Below are positions 42,150 to 50,901 of a stretch of 64,000 bases of DNA, piece by piece; position 1 is the stretch's first letter, and each line of letters starts with the position of its first letter. The translations under genes were made by a program, and so were the position numbers. The stretch lies in the NCBI RefSeq assembly GCF_012910905.1, contig NZ_WTVN01000008.1:62001-126000 (forward strand), in the 5' to 3' direction. Under the pieces are notes generated by a model that saw only the letters and a list, made by a program, of their open reading frames with translations, did not search any database and was not told where the DNA came from. The stretch comes from Aromatoleum toluvorans (GTDB lineage: Bacteria; Pseudomonadota; Gammaproteobacteria; Burkholderiales; Rhodocyclaceae).

Positions 42150-42794
42150 TCAGAACGGCACCGGACTGACGAACTTCATCGGCTGCTTCGTCTCGGGATG
42201 ATCGAACGCAAGCATTGCCGCGTGCAGGTGCAACCGGGGGTGCCGTTCGGCGCTTTCGGGCGGCGCGTACAGCGTGTCGCCGAGGATCGCGTGGCCGATC
42301 GTCATCATGTGCACGCGCAGCTGATGCGAGCGGCCCGTGACTGGCTCGAGCTCGACGCGCGAGACTGCATCCGCGCCCATCCCGCTGCGCTCGATGACGC
42401 GGTAGTTCGTCAACGCACGCCGGCCGTTCACCGGATCCACCATCTGGCGCGGGCGGTTCGGCCAGTCGACGATCAGCGGCAGGTCGACCTCGCCGTCCTG
42501 CGACAGCACGTGGCCATGCACGAGCGCGAAGTAGCGCTTGTCGACCTGGCGCTTCTCGAAGGCCATGCTCAGGCGGCGATGCATCTCCGCACCGCGGGCG
42601 AGGACGATCAGCCCCGAGGTATCGAAATCCAGCCGATGCACGATGCGGGCGTCCGGCCAGGTCGCCTGGACGCGGGCGATCAGGCAGTCCTGCTTGTGTT
42701 CGCCGCGCCCGGGCACGGAGAGCAGGCCGGCGGGCTTTTCGGCGACGATGATGTAGTCGTCGACATAGACGATCCGGGGTTCGAGGTGCGGCAC
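42150..42794 (-). CDS. rluA: RluA-family rRNA/tRNA pseudouridine synthase
   Basis: 214 residues. Catalytic Asp in HRLDFDTSG, opening IVYVDDYIIVAEKPAGLLSVPG and RSHQLRVHM motif III are the RluA-type signatures. Short length without an S4 domain fits RluA (23S rRNA U746 and tRNA U32). RluC/D homologues are longer. It appears monocistronic. Confidence 0.87.
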   Translation of the reverse strand: MPHLEPRIVYVDDYIIVAEKPAGLLSVPGRGEHKQDCLIARVQATWPDARIVHRLDFDTSGLIVLARGAEMHRRLSMAFEKRQVDKRYFALVHGHVLSQDGEVDLPLIVDWPNRPRQMVDPVNGRRALTNYRVIERSGMGADAVSRVELEPVTGRSHQLRVHMMTIGHAILGDTLYAPPESAERHPRLHLHAAMLAFDHPETKQPMKFVSPVPF

Positions 42795-42858
42795 GGTATC
42801 TGGGGCGTGAGCAAGCGCGCACGAGGCGCGGGCGACGGGTTATTGCGAGACGGCGATT

Positions 42859-43284
42859 TTACTGCCCGGTGCGCGTGCCTGTGGGGTGCTTGCGAAAGGT
42901 CCACAGCGCGTTGCCGAGGTAATGCCAGCCGAGCAGGATGCCCGTCGTGACGATCTGTGCGACGAGGTAATGCACGCCGACGAGATCGACGAAGAGATAC
43001 ATCAGCAGCGCGTTCCAGCACAGCCCCATGCCGGCGACCGCGAGAAAGCGCGGCAGCGCCTCGACGTGCGCGCGGTCGGAGCGGAACACCAGCGCGCGGT
43101 TCATCGTGTAATTCACGAGCGCACCGAGCAGGAAACCGGCGACCGAACCGGCGACCGGGTCGACGCCGACGCCTTCGACCAGCGCGAGGAGCAGCGCGTA
43201 GTGGGCGACGGTGCCGACCGCGCCGACTGCCGCGAAGCGCAGGAAGCGGCCGACGTGGCGCCGGAGACGATCCGTGTCGTTCAT
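42859..43284 (-). CDS. GtrA-family membrane protein (putative polyprenyl-linked sugar flippase)
   Basis: 141 residues with four hydrophobic helices and the GtrA pattern (FLRFAAVGAVGTVAHYALL, GSVAGFLLGALVNYTMNR). GtrA proteins are thought to flip undecaprenyl-phosphate-linked sugars. The start overlaps the previous membrane glycosyltransferase by 4 bases (ATGA). It is the last gene of the three-gene gtr-like operon. Confidence 0.85.
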   Translation of the reverse strand: MNDTDRLRRHVGRFLRFAAVGAVGTVAHYALLLALVEGVGVDPVAGSVAGFLLGALVNYTMNRALVFRSDRAHVEALPRFLAVAGMGLCWNALLMYLFVDLVGVHYLVAQIVTTGILLGWHYLGNALWTFRKHPTGTRTGQ

Positions 43285-44927
43285 TGCGGCGGGCGCGGTT
43301 CGCGATCGGCGCCGGTGAGCATGCGACGGTCGCGGACCACGGCGAGGGGAACGCCTTCGCGCGAGACTTCGCCGATGATCCTGCCCTTCATCGCCGTGTC
43401 GCAGTCCATGTGCGTGGGCGACAGGAAGAAGTCGGCCGCACGCCAGTCGCGCGTGACCTCCAGCCCCGGCGCAAGCCAGGCCGTACCTTGCACCGCCTCC
43501 GCGCACACGGCGACGGTCCAGGTGCGCGGCGCGACGCCTTCGGCCGCGACCCGGGCGTTCAGGAGCCCGGCCGCCTCGCGCAGCGCGTCGCCCCAGTAGT
43601 CCTGCTCCCAGCGCTCCTGGGTGCCGCGCAGGCCGCCGGTGAAGCCGTTGTACGCGACGTATTCGTAGGGATGCAGGCGCACGAGCGTGACGAGATGGGC
43701 GACGGCCAGCAGCACGCACGCTCCTGCCGCAACCAGGCGCAGGGCCGGCCGCGGCGCGAGGCGCATGGCGGTCGCGACGAGCCCTGCTCCGCCGAGCACC
43801 GCCAGCGGCGGCAGCAGGAAGGTGAAGTGCCGGATGCCGTTGTACAGCGGCGGCGCGGCGACGAGCGTATAGGCGAGCGGGAAACCGGCCGCGAGCGTCA
43901 CCGGCAGCCAGCGCAGTGCCTGCAGGCGCGCCGCGGGCGACGCGAACAGGTCCGGCAGCTGGCGTAATCCGCTCAACACCGCGAGCGCGATACCGAGCAG
44001 GAACAGCTCGGGCAGGCGCACGAGCAGGTAGCTCGAGAGGTAGCGGCCGGGCACGTCGCCGTTCTTCATCACGACGCCGTCGAGGATCGTGTACAGCTCG
44101 AAGGAGAAATGCGAGAAGGTCGTCATCGCCTTCACGAGGTTGCCGCCCGACTGCACCGCCCACGGCCAGAACAGGCCCAGGAGCGCGAACGCAAGCGCCG
44201 CCGCGGGCAGCAGCGCGAGCACGGCGCGGCGCAGCACGGCGGTCCGGGCGCGCAGGTCCTGCCCATGCAGCCACGACGCGGCGAGAACCGCGACGCCGAG
44301 GTAGAACACCGCGAACACGGCGCCGACGCGCAACCCGAACGCGCAGCCGATCGCGACGCCGAGTCCGACGAGATCGCCCGCCTTCACCGCCGGCAGGCGC
44401 ATCGTGAAGCGCGTGGTGAAATACAGCGCCCACACCATCGTCGCCGCGAAGGGCACGTCCTTGGTATGCGTGAACATCGCGCCGGACCACGCCCCGGTGA
44501 GCGCCAGCAGCGCGAGCGCGACCAGCCCCGCGGCCTCGCCCCTGAGCAGGCGCGCCAGCATCCAGGTGCCGGCGAGGCCCAGCAGGCCGAAGCCGGCCGA
44601 CAGCAGGTGACGCAGGTCCCACACGTTCATCGGCACGATGCGCTCGAGCGAGGCCGCGATCAGGTCGAAGAGGCCGCCGTACAGGTAGAGGTTCTTGTAC
44701 GCGAAGGCGCTGCGGTCGGCAAAGCCCGAGGCATAGAAGTCGAGCAGGAGGCGGCCGTAGACATGCTGCACCTCCTCGTCGTTGCTGATGCCGTGCTGGT
44801 CGAACGCGAACAGCACATAGGCGCCGAGGGCGGCGAACACCAGCAGCGCGAGGCGGAAGGCGAGCTGCGGCGACAGCAGGCCGGCGGATGCGGCCGGCGC
44901 GTCCGGCGTGAGGGCGGGAGCGTTCAC
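43281..44927 (-). CDS. Multi-spanning membrane glycosyltransferase (GT-C type)
   Basis: 548 residues from GTG 44927 (VNAPALTPDAPAAS), preceded by GAGG and overlapping the upstream glycosyltransferase as GTGA. About 11 hydrophobic helices occur, and an early periplasmic loop carries an acidic DEE motif (ISNDEEVQHVYG), as in lipid-linked sugar transferases of the GT39/GT83 kind. A C-terminal periplasmic domain follows (about 420-548). With a GtrB-like and a GtrA-like partner, it would be the type-specific transferase that moves sugar from the lipid carrier to a cell-surface acceptor. The acceptor is unknown. Confidence 0.75.
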   Translation of the reverse strand: MNAPALTPDAPAASAGLLSPQLAFRLALLVFAALGAYVLFAFDQHGISNDEEVQHVYGRLLLDFYASGFADRSAFAYKNLYLYGGLFDLIAASLERIVPMNVWDLRHLLSAGFGLLGLAGTWMLARLLRGEAAGLVALALLALTGAWSGAMFTHTKDVPFAATMVWALYFTTRFTMRLPAVKAGDLVGLGVAIGCAFGLRVGAVFAVFYLGVAVLAASWLHGQDLRARTAVLRRAVLALLPAAALAFALLGLFWPWAVQSGGNLVKAMTTFSHFSFELYTILDGVVMKNGDVPGRYLSSYLLVRLPELFLLGIALAVLSGLRQLPDLFASPAARLQALRWLPVTLAAGFPLAYTLVAAPPLYNGIRHFTFLLPPLAVLGGAGLVATAMRLAPRPALRLVAAGACVLLAVAHLVTLVRLHPYEYVAYNGFTGGLRGTQERWEQDYWGDALREAAGLLNARVAAEGVAPRTWTVAVCAEAVQGTAWLAPGLEVTRDWRAADFFLSPTHMDCDTAMKGRIIGEVSREGVPLAVVRDRRMLTGADREPRPPQ

Positions 44928-45922
44928 TTCGCGGCCTCGTCGAATCCGATGCGCTCCGACACCAGGTACAGCGGGCGCTGCTTGACCTCGGTGAAGATGC
45001 GTCCGACGTATTCGCCGAGCACCCCCAGGCTGATCAGCTGGATGCCCGACAGGAACAGCACGGAGACGATGATCGACGCGTAGCCCGGGACGTCGATGCC
45101 CAAAACTGCGGTGCGCACGACAAGAAAGCCGCCGTACAGCACGGACAGGCCCGAGATGACGATGCCGATCATCGACCACACGCGCAGCGGCAGCGTGCTG
45201 AAGGCCGACAGGCCGTCGATCGCATAGCGCAGCAGGCGCAGCAGCGACCACGCGGAAGCGCCGGCGGCACGCTCGGCGGGTTCGAAGTCGATCGTTTCCT
45301 GGCGGAAGCCGACCCAGCTGGTGATGCCCTTCATGAAGCGGGTGCGCTCGGGCAGGCTGTTGATGGCGTCGACGACCGCGCGGTCGAAGAGGCGGAAGTC
45401 GCCGCCGCCCTCTTCCAGCGCGACTTCCGAGACGCGCTTGAAGAGACCGTAGAAGCCGCGCGAAAGCTGGCGCCGCAGCCAGGGATCGGTCTCGCGCGAG
45501 CGGCGCACCGCGGTGACCATCTTCGCCCCCTGCTGCCAGCGTGCGAGCATCTCGGGGATCAGCTCGGGCGGATGCTGCAGATCGCCGTCCATCAGCACGA
45601 CGATGTCGCCGCGCGCGGCGCGCAGCCCAGCGGCCATCGCGGCCTCCTTGCCGAAGTTGCGTGCGAAGCGGATCGCGCGGATGGCCGGGTCGATGACCGC
45701 CAATGCCGCGACCTCGTCGAAGGTGGTGTCGCGGCTGCCGTCATCGACGAAGACGAACTCGTGCCCCGCCACCGGCAGCTCCGCGATGGCCGCCTTCAGG
45801 CGCCTGTGCAGTGCCCCGAGCGAGCCGCTTTCGTTGTACAGCGGAATCACGACCGACAGCAGCGGCGGGGAAACGGAAGACGGGGCGGCACGCAAGGCAG
45901 CGCTGGTGTTGGAAGGAGACAC
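44924..45922 (-). CDS. GtrB-like polyprenyl-phosphate glycosyltransferase (GT2)
   Basis: 332 residues from GTG 45922 (VSPSNTSAALRAAP); no ATG is available. The GT2 domain has VVIPLYNESGSL, DDGSRD and the DxD MDGDLQHPPELI; two C-terminal TM helices (about 240-300) anchor it, as in GtrB/DPM synthases. It would load a sugar onto undecaprenyl phosphate. It is first of the operon with the membrane transferase and GtrA, all with 4-base overlaps, and divergent from the ChbG/YdjC gene. Confidence 0.87.
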   Translation of the reverse strand: MSPSNTSAALRAAPSSVSPPLLSVVIPLYNESGSLGALHRRLKAAIAELPVAGHEFVFVDDGSRDTTFDEVAALAVIDPAIRAIRFARNFGKEAAMAAGLRAARGDIVVLMDGDLQHPPELIPEMLARWQQGAKMVTAVRRSRETDPWLRRQLSRGFYGLFKRVSEVALEEGGGDFRLFDRAVVDAINSLPERTRFMKGITSWVGFRQETIDFEPAERAAGASAWSLLRLLRYAIDGLSAFSTLPLRVWSMIGIVISGLSVLYGGFLVVRTAVLGIDVPGYASIIVSVLFLSGIQLISLGVLGEYVGRIFTEVKQRPLYLVSERIGFDEAAK

Positions 45923-46021
45923 GTTATTCCGGCGAATGATGTGGGCGAAGCGGGTAAGCCTCGCAGGATAAACGCAAACAGGCTCTGGCGCGTTGACGGC
46001 GGAGCCGCTATAAGGGGGGCC

Positions 46022-46912
46022 ATGACCGATCAGCCCCCTCCCGAACGCCGGCCGACCCGCCCGATCATCGTCTGCGCCGACGACTACGGCATCGCACCGG
46101 GCGTCAGCGAGGCGATCGCCGAACTCATCGGCGCCGGCCGCCTGTCGGCAACGAGCTGCATGACCGCCCTGCCCGACTGGAAACGCCGCGCCGGCCTGCT
46201 GCGCCAGACCGCCGCTCGCCACCCTGCGGACGTGGGCCTGCACCTGACGCTCACGGACCACCTGCCGCTGACCGCCGCCCCCGGCCTCACGCATGCCGGA
46301 CGCCTGCCGCCGATGGGCCGACTGCTACCGCGCGCGCTGGCACGTGCCTTGCCGCGCCAGGCGATCCGCGATGAGCTGCGGGCCCAGCTCGATGCCTTCG
46401 AGGACGCGTGGAACGGCCCGCCCGACTACATCGACGGCCATCAGCACGCGCACGTGCTGCCGGGCATCCGCGAGGAGCTGGTCGCGGAGCTGCTGCTGCG
46501 CTACCCGTCGACGCCGGTGTGGGTGCGCGACTGCTGCGAGCCGCCGGCGCGCTGCGTGCGCCGTGGCACGGCGCTGCCGAAGGCGCTGCTGATCTCCTCG
46601 CTCGGGCTGGGGCTGCGGCACCTGCTGCGCCGCCACGGCCTGCCCGCCAACGACGGGTTCGCCGGCCTGCACGATTTTTCCGGGCGCGTTCCGTTCCGTA
46701 CGCTGATGCGATCCTTCCTCGCCGGCAGCGGCCCCCGGCCGCTCGTGCACGTGCATCCGGGGCGCGTGGACGACGAACTGCGCGCCTGCGACGTCCTGAC
46801 GACGCCCCGCGAGACGGAGCTCGCCTACCTGGCGTCGGCCGCCTTCGCCGACGACCTCGGGGACGCGGGACTTCACCCCGCCCGCTTCGCCGACTTCCGC
46901 CGCCACGCGTAG
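46022..46912 (+). CDS. ChbG/YdjC-family (HpnK-like) carbohydrate deacetylase
   Basis: 296 residues from ATG 46022 with an AAGGGGGG ribosome-binding site directly upstream. Metal ligands are in VCADDYGIAPGV (Asp-Asp), LHLTLTDH and DGHQHAHVLP. Such enzymes deacetylate N-acetylated sugars or lipids. The divergent gtr-like operon suggests it trims an acetylated sugar in the same surface glycan pathway; this is inferred from context only. Confidence 0.85.
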   Translation: MTDQPPPERRPTRPIIVCADDYGIAPGVSEAIAELIGAGRLSATSCMTALPDWKRRAGLLRQTAARHPADVGLHLTLTDHLPLTAAPGLTHAGRLPPMGRLLPRALARALPRQAIRDELRAQLDAFEDAWNGPPDYIDGHQHAHVLPGIREELVAELLLRYPSTPVWVRDCCEPPARCVRRGTALPKALLISSLGLGLRHLLRRHGLPANDGFAGLHDFSGRVPFRTLMRSFLAGSGPRPLVHVHPGRVDDELRACDVLTTPRETELAYLASAAFADDLGDAGLHPARFADFRRHA

Positions 46913-46929
46913 CCCCGCCGTCGCCCCTC

Positions 46930-47856
46930 ATGCTCCCGCCACTTCCCCCGTACATCGGCCGCTTCGCCCCGTCCCCGACCGGGCCGCTGCACTTCGGCTC
47001 GCTCGTCGCCGCGGTCGGCAGCTACCTCGAAGCGCGCGCTCGCCGGGGCCTGTGGCTGCTGCGCATCGAGGATGTCGACGCGCCGCGCAGCGTCCCCGGC
47101 GCCGCCGACGGCATCATCGCGACGCTGGCACGCTTCGGCTTCGAGTGGGACGGCGACATCGTCTGGCAGAGCCGCCGCCTCGACGCCTACCGCGCCGCAT
47201 TCGAGCAGCTGAAACTCGCCGGGCAGGTCTTTCCCTGCGCCTGCACGCGCCGCGAGATGGCCGATTCGGCGCTCGCGCGCGACGGCTCGCGCATCTACCC
47301 GGGCACCTGCCGCAACGGCCTGCCGCCTGGTCGGGCGCCGCACGCGTGGCGGGTGCGCGCCGAAGGCATCGTCGTGTTCGACGACCGCGTGCAGGGCCGG
47401 CAGGAGGAGGATCTCGCGCGCGACGTCGGCGACTACGTCATGCTGCGCGGCGACGGGCAGTTCGCCTACCAGCTCGCGGTCGTCATCGACGACGCGGACG
47501 CCGGCGTGACCGACATCGTGCGCGGCGCCGACCTCCTCGGCTCGACCGGCCGCCAGATCCACCTCCAGCAGCTTCTGCACCTGCCGACACCCGGCTACGC
47601 GCACCTGCCGGTCGTCGTCAACGCGGCAGGCGAAAAGCTCTCCAAGCAGACGCTCGCCGCGCCGATCGACATGCTGCAGCCCCCCGCCGCCCTCGCCGCG
47701 GCCCTCGAATTCCTCGGGCAGCGCCCGCCGGCCGGGCTGGGGAAGGGATCACTGGCCGAACTCTGGGCGTGGGCGATCGCGCACTGGGCACTGGCGTGCG
47801 TTCCGCGACGGGGGCAGGCCACCGCACCCGCGTTGCTCACGCCCGCGCACGGGTAA
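46930..47856 (+). CDS. gluQ: Glutamyl-Q tRNA(Asp) synthetase
   Basis: A 308-residue GluRS fragment lacking the anticodon-binding domain. Class I motifs are GRFAPSPTGPLHFGSL and EKLSKQ; a zinc site is formed by CACTRREM with YPGTC. It glutamylates queuosine in the anticodon wobble position of tRNA-Asp. The ATG at 46930 lies 17 bases after the deacetylase stop; no Shine-Dalgarno is clear. Confidence 0.93.
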   Translation: MLPPLPPYIGRFAPSPTGPLHFGSLVAAVGSYLEARARRGLWLLRIEDVDAPRSVPGAADGIIATLARFGFEWDGDIVWQSRRLDAYRAAFEQLKLAGQVFPCACTRREMADSALARDGSRIYPGTCRNGLPPGRAPHAWRVRAEGIVVFDDRVQGRQEEDLARDVGDYVMLRGDGQFAYQLAVVIDDADAGVTDIVRGADLLGSTGRQIHLQQLLHLPTPGYAHLPVVVNAAGEKLSKQTLAAPIDMLQPPAALAAALEFLGQRPPAGLGKGSLAELWAWAIAHWALACVPRRGQATAPALLTPAHG

Positions 47857-47868
47857 ACGCACGCCGCC

Positions 47869-48579
47869 TCACCACGGGATCGGCTGGCAGTCGCGGAAGA
47901 AGCCGCCCGTCGGACCGTAGTCGGGCAGGGTCGCTGCCCACACCACGCATTCGACGCCCTCCTCGGGCAGCCGCGGCGCTTCCGGCCCCCCGAGATCGGT
48001 GCGGCACCAGCCCGGACACACCGAATTGACCTTGATCGAGGTCCCCGCGAGTTCGGCCGCGAGGATGCGCGTGAGCGCATTGAGGGCGGTCTTGGACATG
48101 CGGTAAGCCGGCGTGCCGGCATCCATTTCCGCCAGCTGCCCCATGCTCGACGCGAGGTTGACGACCCGCCCCGCGCGGCTTGCCCGCATCAGCGGCACCA
48201 GCGCCTGCGTCAGGCGCAGCGTTCCGATCAGGTTCGTCTCCAGCGTCTCGCGCACCTGCTCGAGCGGCAGATCGAGGATGCTCGTCGAATGGCGGTCGAT
48301 CAGCACACCGGCGTTGTTGATGAGCACATCGACGCGACCGAAGCGCTCGGCGATCCAGTCGCGTAGCGCGGTCACCGACGCCTCATCGGTGATGTCGAGC
48401 TGGTGCGCCTCCACGACATGCCCGCTGATCCCGAGCTTCGAGCGCAAAGTCGCAAGGTCGTCCGGGTTGCGTGCCGTGGCAATGACGAGGTACCCGTCCA
48501 TCATCGCGAGCCGGTGCGCCGCCGCGCGCCCGAGCCCGCGGCTCGCGCCGCTGACGACCGAGATGATGCGATCTTCCAT
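47869..48579 (-). CDS. Short-chain dehydrogenase/reductase (carbonyl-reductase-like)
   Basis: 236 residues from ATG 48579 (MEDRIISVVSGASRGLGRA), with GGGAG 8 bases upstream. NADP-type motif GASRGLG, NNAG, catalytic Ser in NLASSMG and Tyr-Lys in AYRMSKTALN are present. The C-terminal CPGWCRTDLGGPEAPRLPEEGV fits carbonyl reductase-like SDRs. Substrate unknown. It is convergent with gluQ and co-directional with the DUF2789 gene. Confidence 0.87.
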   Translation of the reverse strand: MEDRIISVVSGASRGLGRAAAHRLAMMDGYLVIATARNPDDLATLRSKLGISGHVVEAHQLDITDEASVTALRDWIAERFGRVDVLINNAGVLIDRHSTSILDLPLEQVRETLETNLIGTLRLTQALVPLMRASRAGRVVNLASSMGQLAEMDAGTPAYRMSKTALNALTRILAAELAGTSIKVNSVCPGWCRTDLGGPEAPRLPEEGVECVVWAATLPDYGPTGGFFRDCQPIPW

Positions 48580-48642
48580 GATGACGACTCCCGGCACGGC
48601 CCGCCCCGGACTCGGGAGGGCGGCCCGCCGCGGACAGGGATT

Positions 48643-48876
48643 TCAGGAGCGCAGGCGCGCGTTGAGCTGGTCGACGATCTCCGCCCAGTCCGCGTCCTCC
48701 TTCAGCTCCTCGGCGAGGAAGGCGGCCTGCTGCGGCGTCCAGAAAGGCGCCTGCGCCAGCTCGACGGCGCAGGGCAGCGGCGCATGTGCCGCAATGAAGC
48801 GGTCGATCGCAGAATCGTCCGACGGCAGCCCGAGCTGGGCGAACAGGTTGCTCATCGTGTGGAGCGGCTGTTCCAT
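48643..48876 (-). CDS. DUF2789 family small protein
   Basis: 77 residues. The opening (MEQPLHTMSNLFAQLGLPSDD) and FIAAHAPL match the conserved DUF2789 fold. A near-perfect AAGGAGGTG Shine-Dalgarno precedes the ATG, the strongest in the window. Function unknown; a helical, acidic cytoplasmic protein. Confidence 0.82.
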   Translation of the reverse strand: MEQPLHTMSNLFAQLGLPSDDSAIDRFIAAHAPLPCAVELAQAPFWTPQQAAFLAEELKEDADWAEIVDQLNARLRS

Positions 48877-48972
48877 GGCACACCTCCTTGGTATCGACGC
48901 GCCGGCGAACGCATCGCCCCCTGCGCACTCCCCTTGGAACCGCGACGACGCGGCGAAGTTCAGCCGCCGCGC

Positions 48973-50133
48973 TCAGTCGTGCCGGCCGCCATAGCCCGCG
49001 ATGCCGATTGCCAGGCGCACGCACTGGTACGCCAGCCAGCTCGCCGCGCGCCCCATGCGCGGCACTCGTCCCCAATCCTCTCGCCGCAGTTCGCGTGCCC
49101 CCACCTCCCGCGCGCGTTCGAGGCTCTTCCGCAATCGGCCGGCAAAGTCGGCATCCTCGATCACGACGTTCGCCTCGCGCGCGAGCAGCAGGCTGAAGGG
49201 GTCGATGTTGCTCGACCCCACGGTCGCCCAGCGCTCATCCACGACCGCCACCTTCGCATGCAGGTAGCTCTGCCGGTATTCGAACAGGCGGATGCCGCGG
49301 GCGAGGAAAAAAGGGTAGAGCGCGCGCGTCGCGTAGTGCAGCATCGGGTGATCCGACACCCCCTGGAGCAGCAGCCCCACTTCCACCCCGCGCTCCGCCG
49401 CATCCACCAGCGCCTGGCGAAAACGCCGTCCGGGGAAGAAATACGCGCACACGATCAGCACCTCCCGCCGGGCGGAACCGATCGCATCGAGGTAAGCCTC
49501 CTCGATGTCGCGGCGATGGCGCAGGTTGTCGCGGATCAGGAAGCCCGCGCGCACGCTGCCGGCCGGCTCGGTCCGCGCCGGCGCGACGAGCGGCTGCGGT
49601 TGCCGCCGGCGCAGCCCGGCCCACGCGACCAGGCGCCACACGTGATGCATCGAGTGCAGGATCGGCTCGACCAGCGGCCCCTCGACGCGCACCGCGTAGT
49701 CGTAGCGGGGATTGCGCGGACCGTCGTGCGTCAGGTCGTCGATGATGTTGATGCCGCCGACGAAGGCCACGCGCCCGTCGACGACCGCGAGCTTGCGGTG
49801 CAGGCGGCGTAGCCGGTGACGGCGCAGCGCGAAGTTCTTCAGCTCGCGGCGGTAGATCTGCACGCCGACGCCGTCGGCGAGCAGGCCCGGCATCAGCGCA
49901 CGCACGAAGCTGCGCCCGCCGAACCCGTCCACCAGCACCCGGACGGCAACGCCGCGCGCGGCCGCGCGGCTCAGCGCCGCGGCGATCGTCCGGCCGACGC
50001 CGTCGTTCTCGAAGATGTAGGTCTCGAGGAAGATCTCCCGCTCGGCCGCTTCGATCGCCTCGTGCAGGGCGGGGAAATAGTCTGCGCCGTTTTCCAGCAG
50101 GGTGACCGCATTGCCGCCAACGACGGCGCTCAC
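48973..50133 (-). CDS. clsB: Cardiolipin synthase B (phospholipase D family)
   Basis: 386 residues from GTG 50133, overlapping the phosphatase gene as GTGA. Two HKD motifs are visible: HRKLAVVDGRVAFVGG and YLHAKVAVVDERWATVGSSN. A Lys/Arg-rich linker and a C-terminal hydrophobic stretch follow. ClsB makes cardiolipin or other phosphatidyl transfers at the inner membrane. The partner endonuclease/phosphatase gene is upstream, as in ybhP-clsB. Confidence 0.88.
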   Translation of the reverse strand: MSAVVGGNAVTLLENGADYFPALHEAIEAAEREIFLETYIFENDGVGRTIAAALSRAAARGVAVRVLVDGFGGRSFVRALMPGLLADGVGVQIYRRELKNFALRRHRLRRLHRKLAVVDGRVAFVGGINIIDDLTHDGPRNPRYDYAVRVEGPLVEPILHSMHHVWRLVAWAGLRRRQPQPLVAPARTEPAGSVRAGFLIRDNLRHRRDIEEAYLDAIGSARREVLIVCAYFFPGRRFRQALVDAAERGVEVGLLLQGVSDHPMLHYATRALYPFFLARGIRLFEYRQSYLHAKVAVVDERWATVGSSNIDPFSLLLAREANVVIEDADFAGRLRKSLERAREVGARELRREDWGRVPRMGRAASWLAYQCVRLAIGIAGYGGRHD

Positions 50134-50879
50134 CCGGCGGGCTCCAGTTCCGCGGTCAAGGCCGCATGATCGGAGATCCGCGACCACGGCAGGCCGGAAT
50201 GCACCGCGGCGCGGCTCACGGAAAAGCCTCGCACGTAGATGCGATCGAGCCGGAACACCGGCATCCTGCTGGGGAAACTGCGCGGCGGGCGTCCCCGCCC
50301 GGCTTCGAACGCGTCGCGCACGCGCAGGCGCTCGACCAGCAGGTCCTGCGCCCGGTTGCGCCAGTCGTTGAAATCCCCGGCGATGATCAGGGGAGCGCCT
50401 CCCGGCGCGAGGTGCTCCATGCGCGCGGCCATGGCCTCCATCTGCCGTCGCCGGCTGCCGGCAAACAGGCCGAGGTGCGCACACACGCAATGCACCGGCT
50501 GTTCGATTCCGGGCACCTGCACCTCGCAGTGCAGCAGCCCGCGACGCTCGAAGCGGTGATCGGAGACGTCCTGGTTGTTCGCAGAGACGATGGGAAAACG
50601 GCTCAGGATCGCATTGCCGTGATGGCCGTGGTCATACACGGCGTTCCCGCCATAGGCCGTCTGATGCCACACGTCCTCGGCGAGAAACTCGTGCTGTGGC
50701 GGCTCGGGCCAGTTCGGATGGCGGCTCGCATGCCCGACGTGCAGGCCCTGGACCTCCTGCAGGAAGACCAGATCGACATCCAGGCTGCGCAGGCGATCGC
50801 GCAGTTCGTGGATCACCATGCGGCGATTGAACTGCGAGAACCCCTTGTGGATGTTGTAGGTGCAGATGCGCAGCTTCAT
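50130..50879 (-). CDS. Endonuclease/exonuclease/phosphatase family protein (YbhP-like)
   Basis: 249 residues with EEP-fold motifs: YNIHKG, LQEVQG (catalytic Glu), GDFND (Asp/Asn) and SDHAAL (His). It lacks a signal peptide. Coupled to clsB by a 4-base overlap, it may act on phospholipid head groups or nucleic acid. The lipid assignment follows from context. Confidence 0.87.
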   Translation of the reverse strand: MKLRICTYNIHKGFSQFNRRMVIHELRDRLRSLDVDLVFLQEVQGLHVGHASRHPNWPEPPQHEFLAEDVWHQTAYGGNAVYDHGHHGNAILSRFPIVSANNQDVSDHRFERRGLLHCEVQVPGIEQPVHCVCAHLGLFAGSRRRQMEAMAARMEHLAPGGAPLIIAGDFNDWRNRAQDLLVERLRVRDAFEAGRGRPPRSFPSRMPVFRLDRIYVRGFSVSRAAVHSGLPWSRISDHAALTAELEPAG

Positions 50880-50901
50880 GCTCCGGCCTCCGCACCGTCG
50901 A

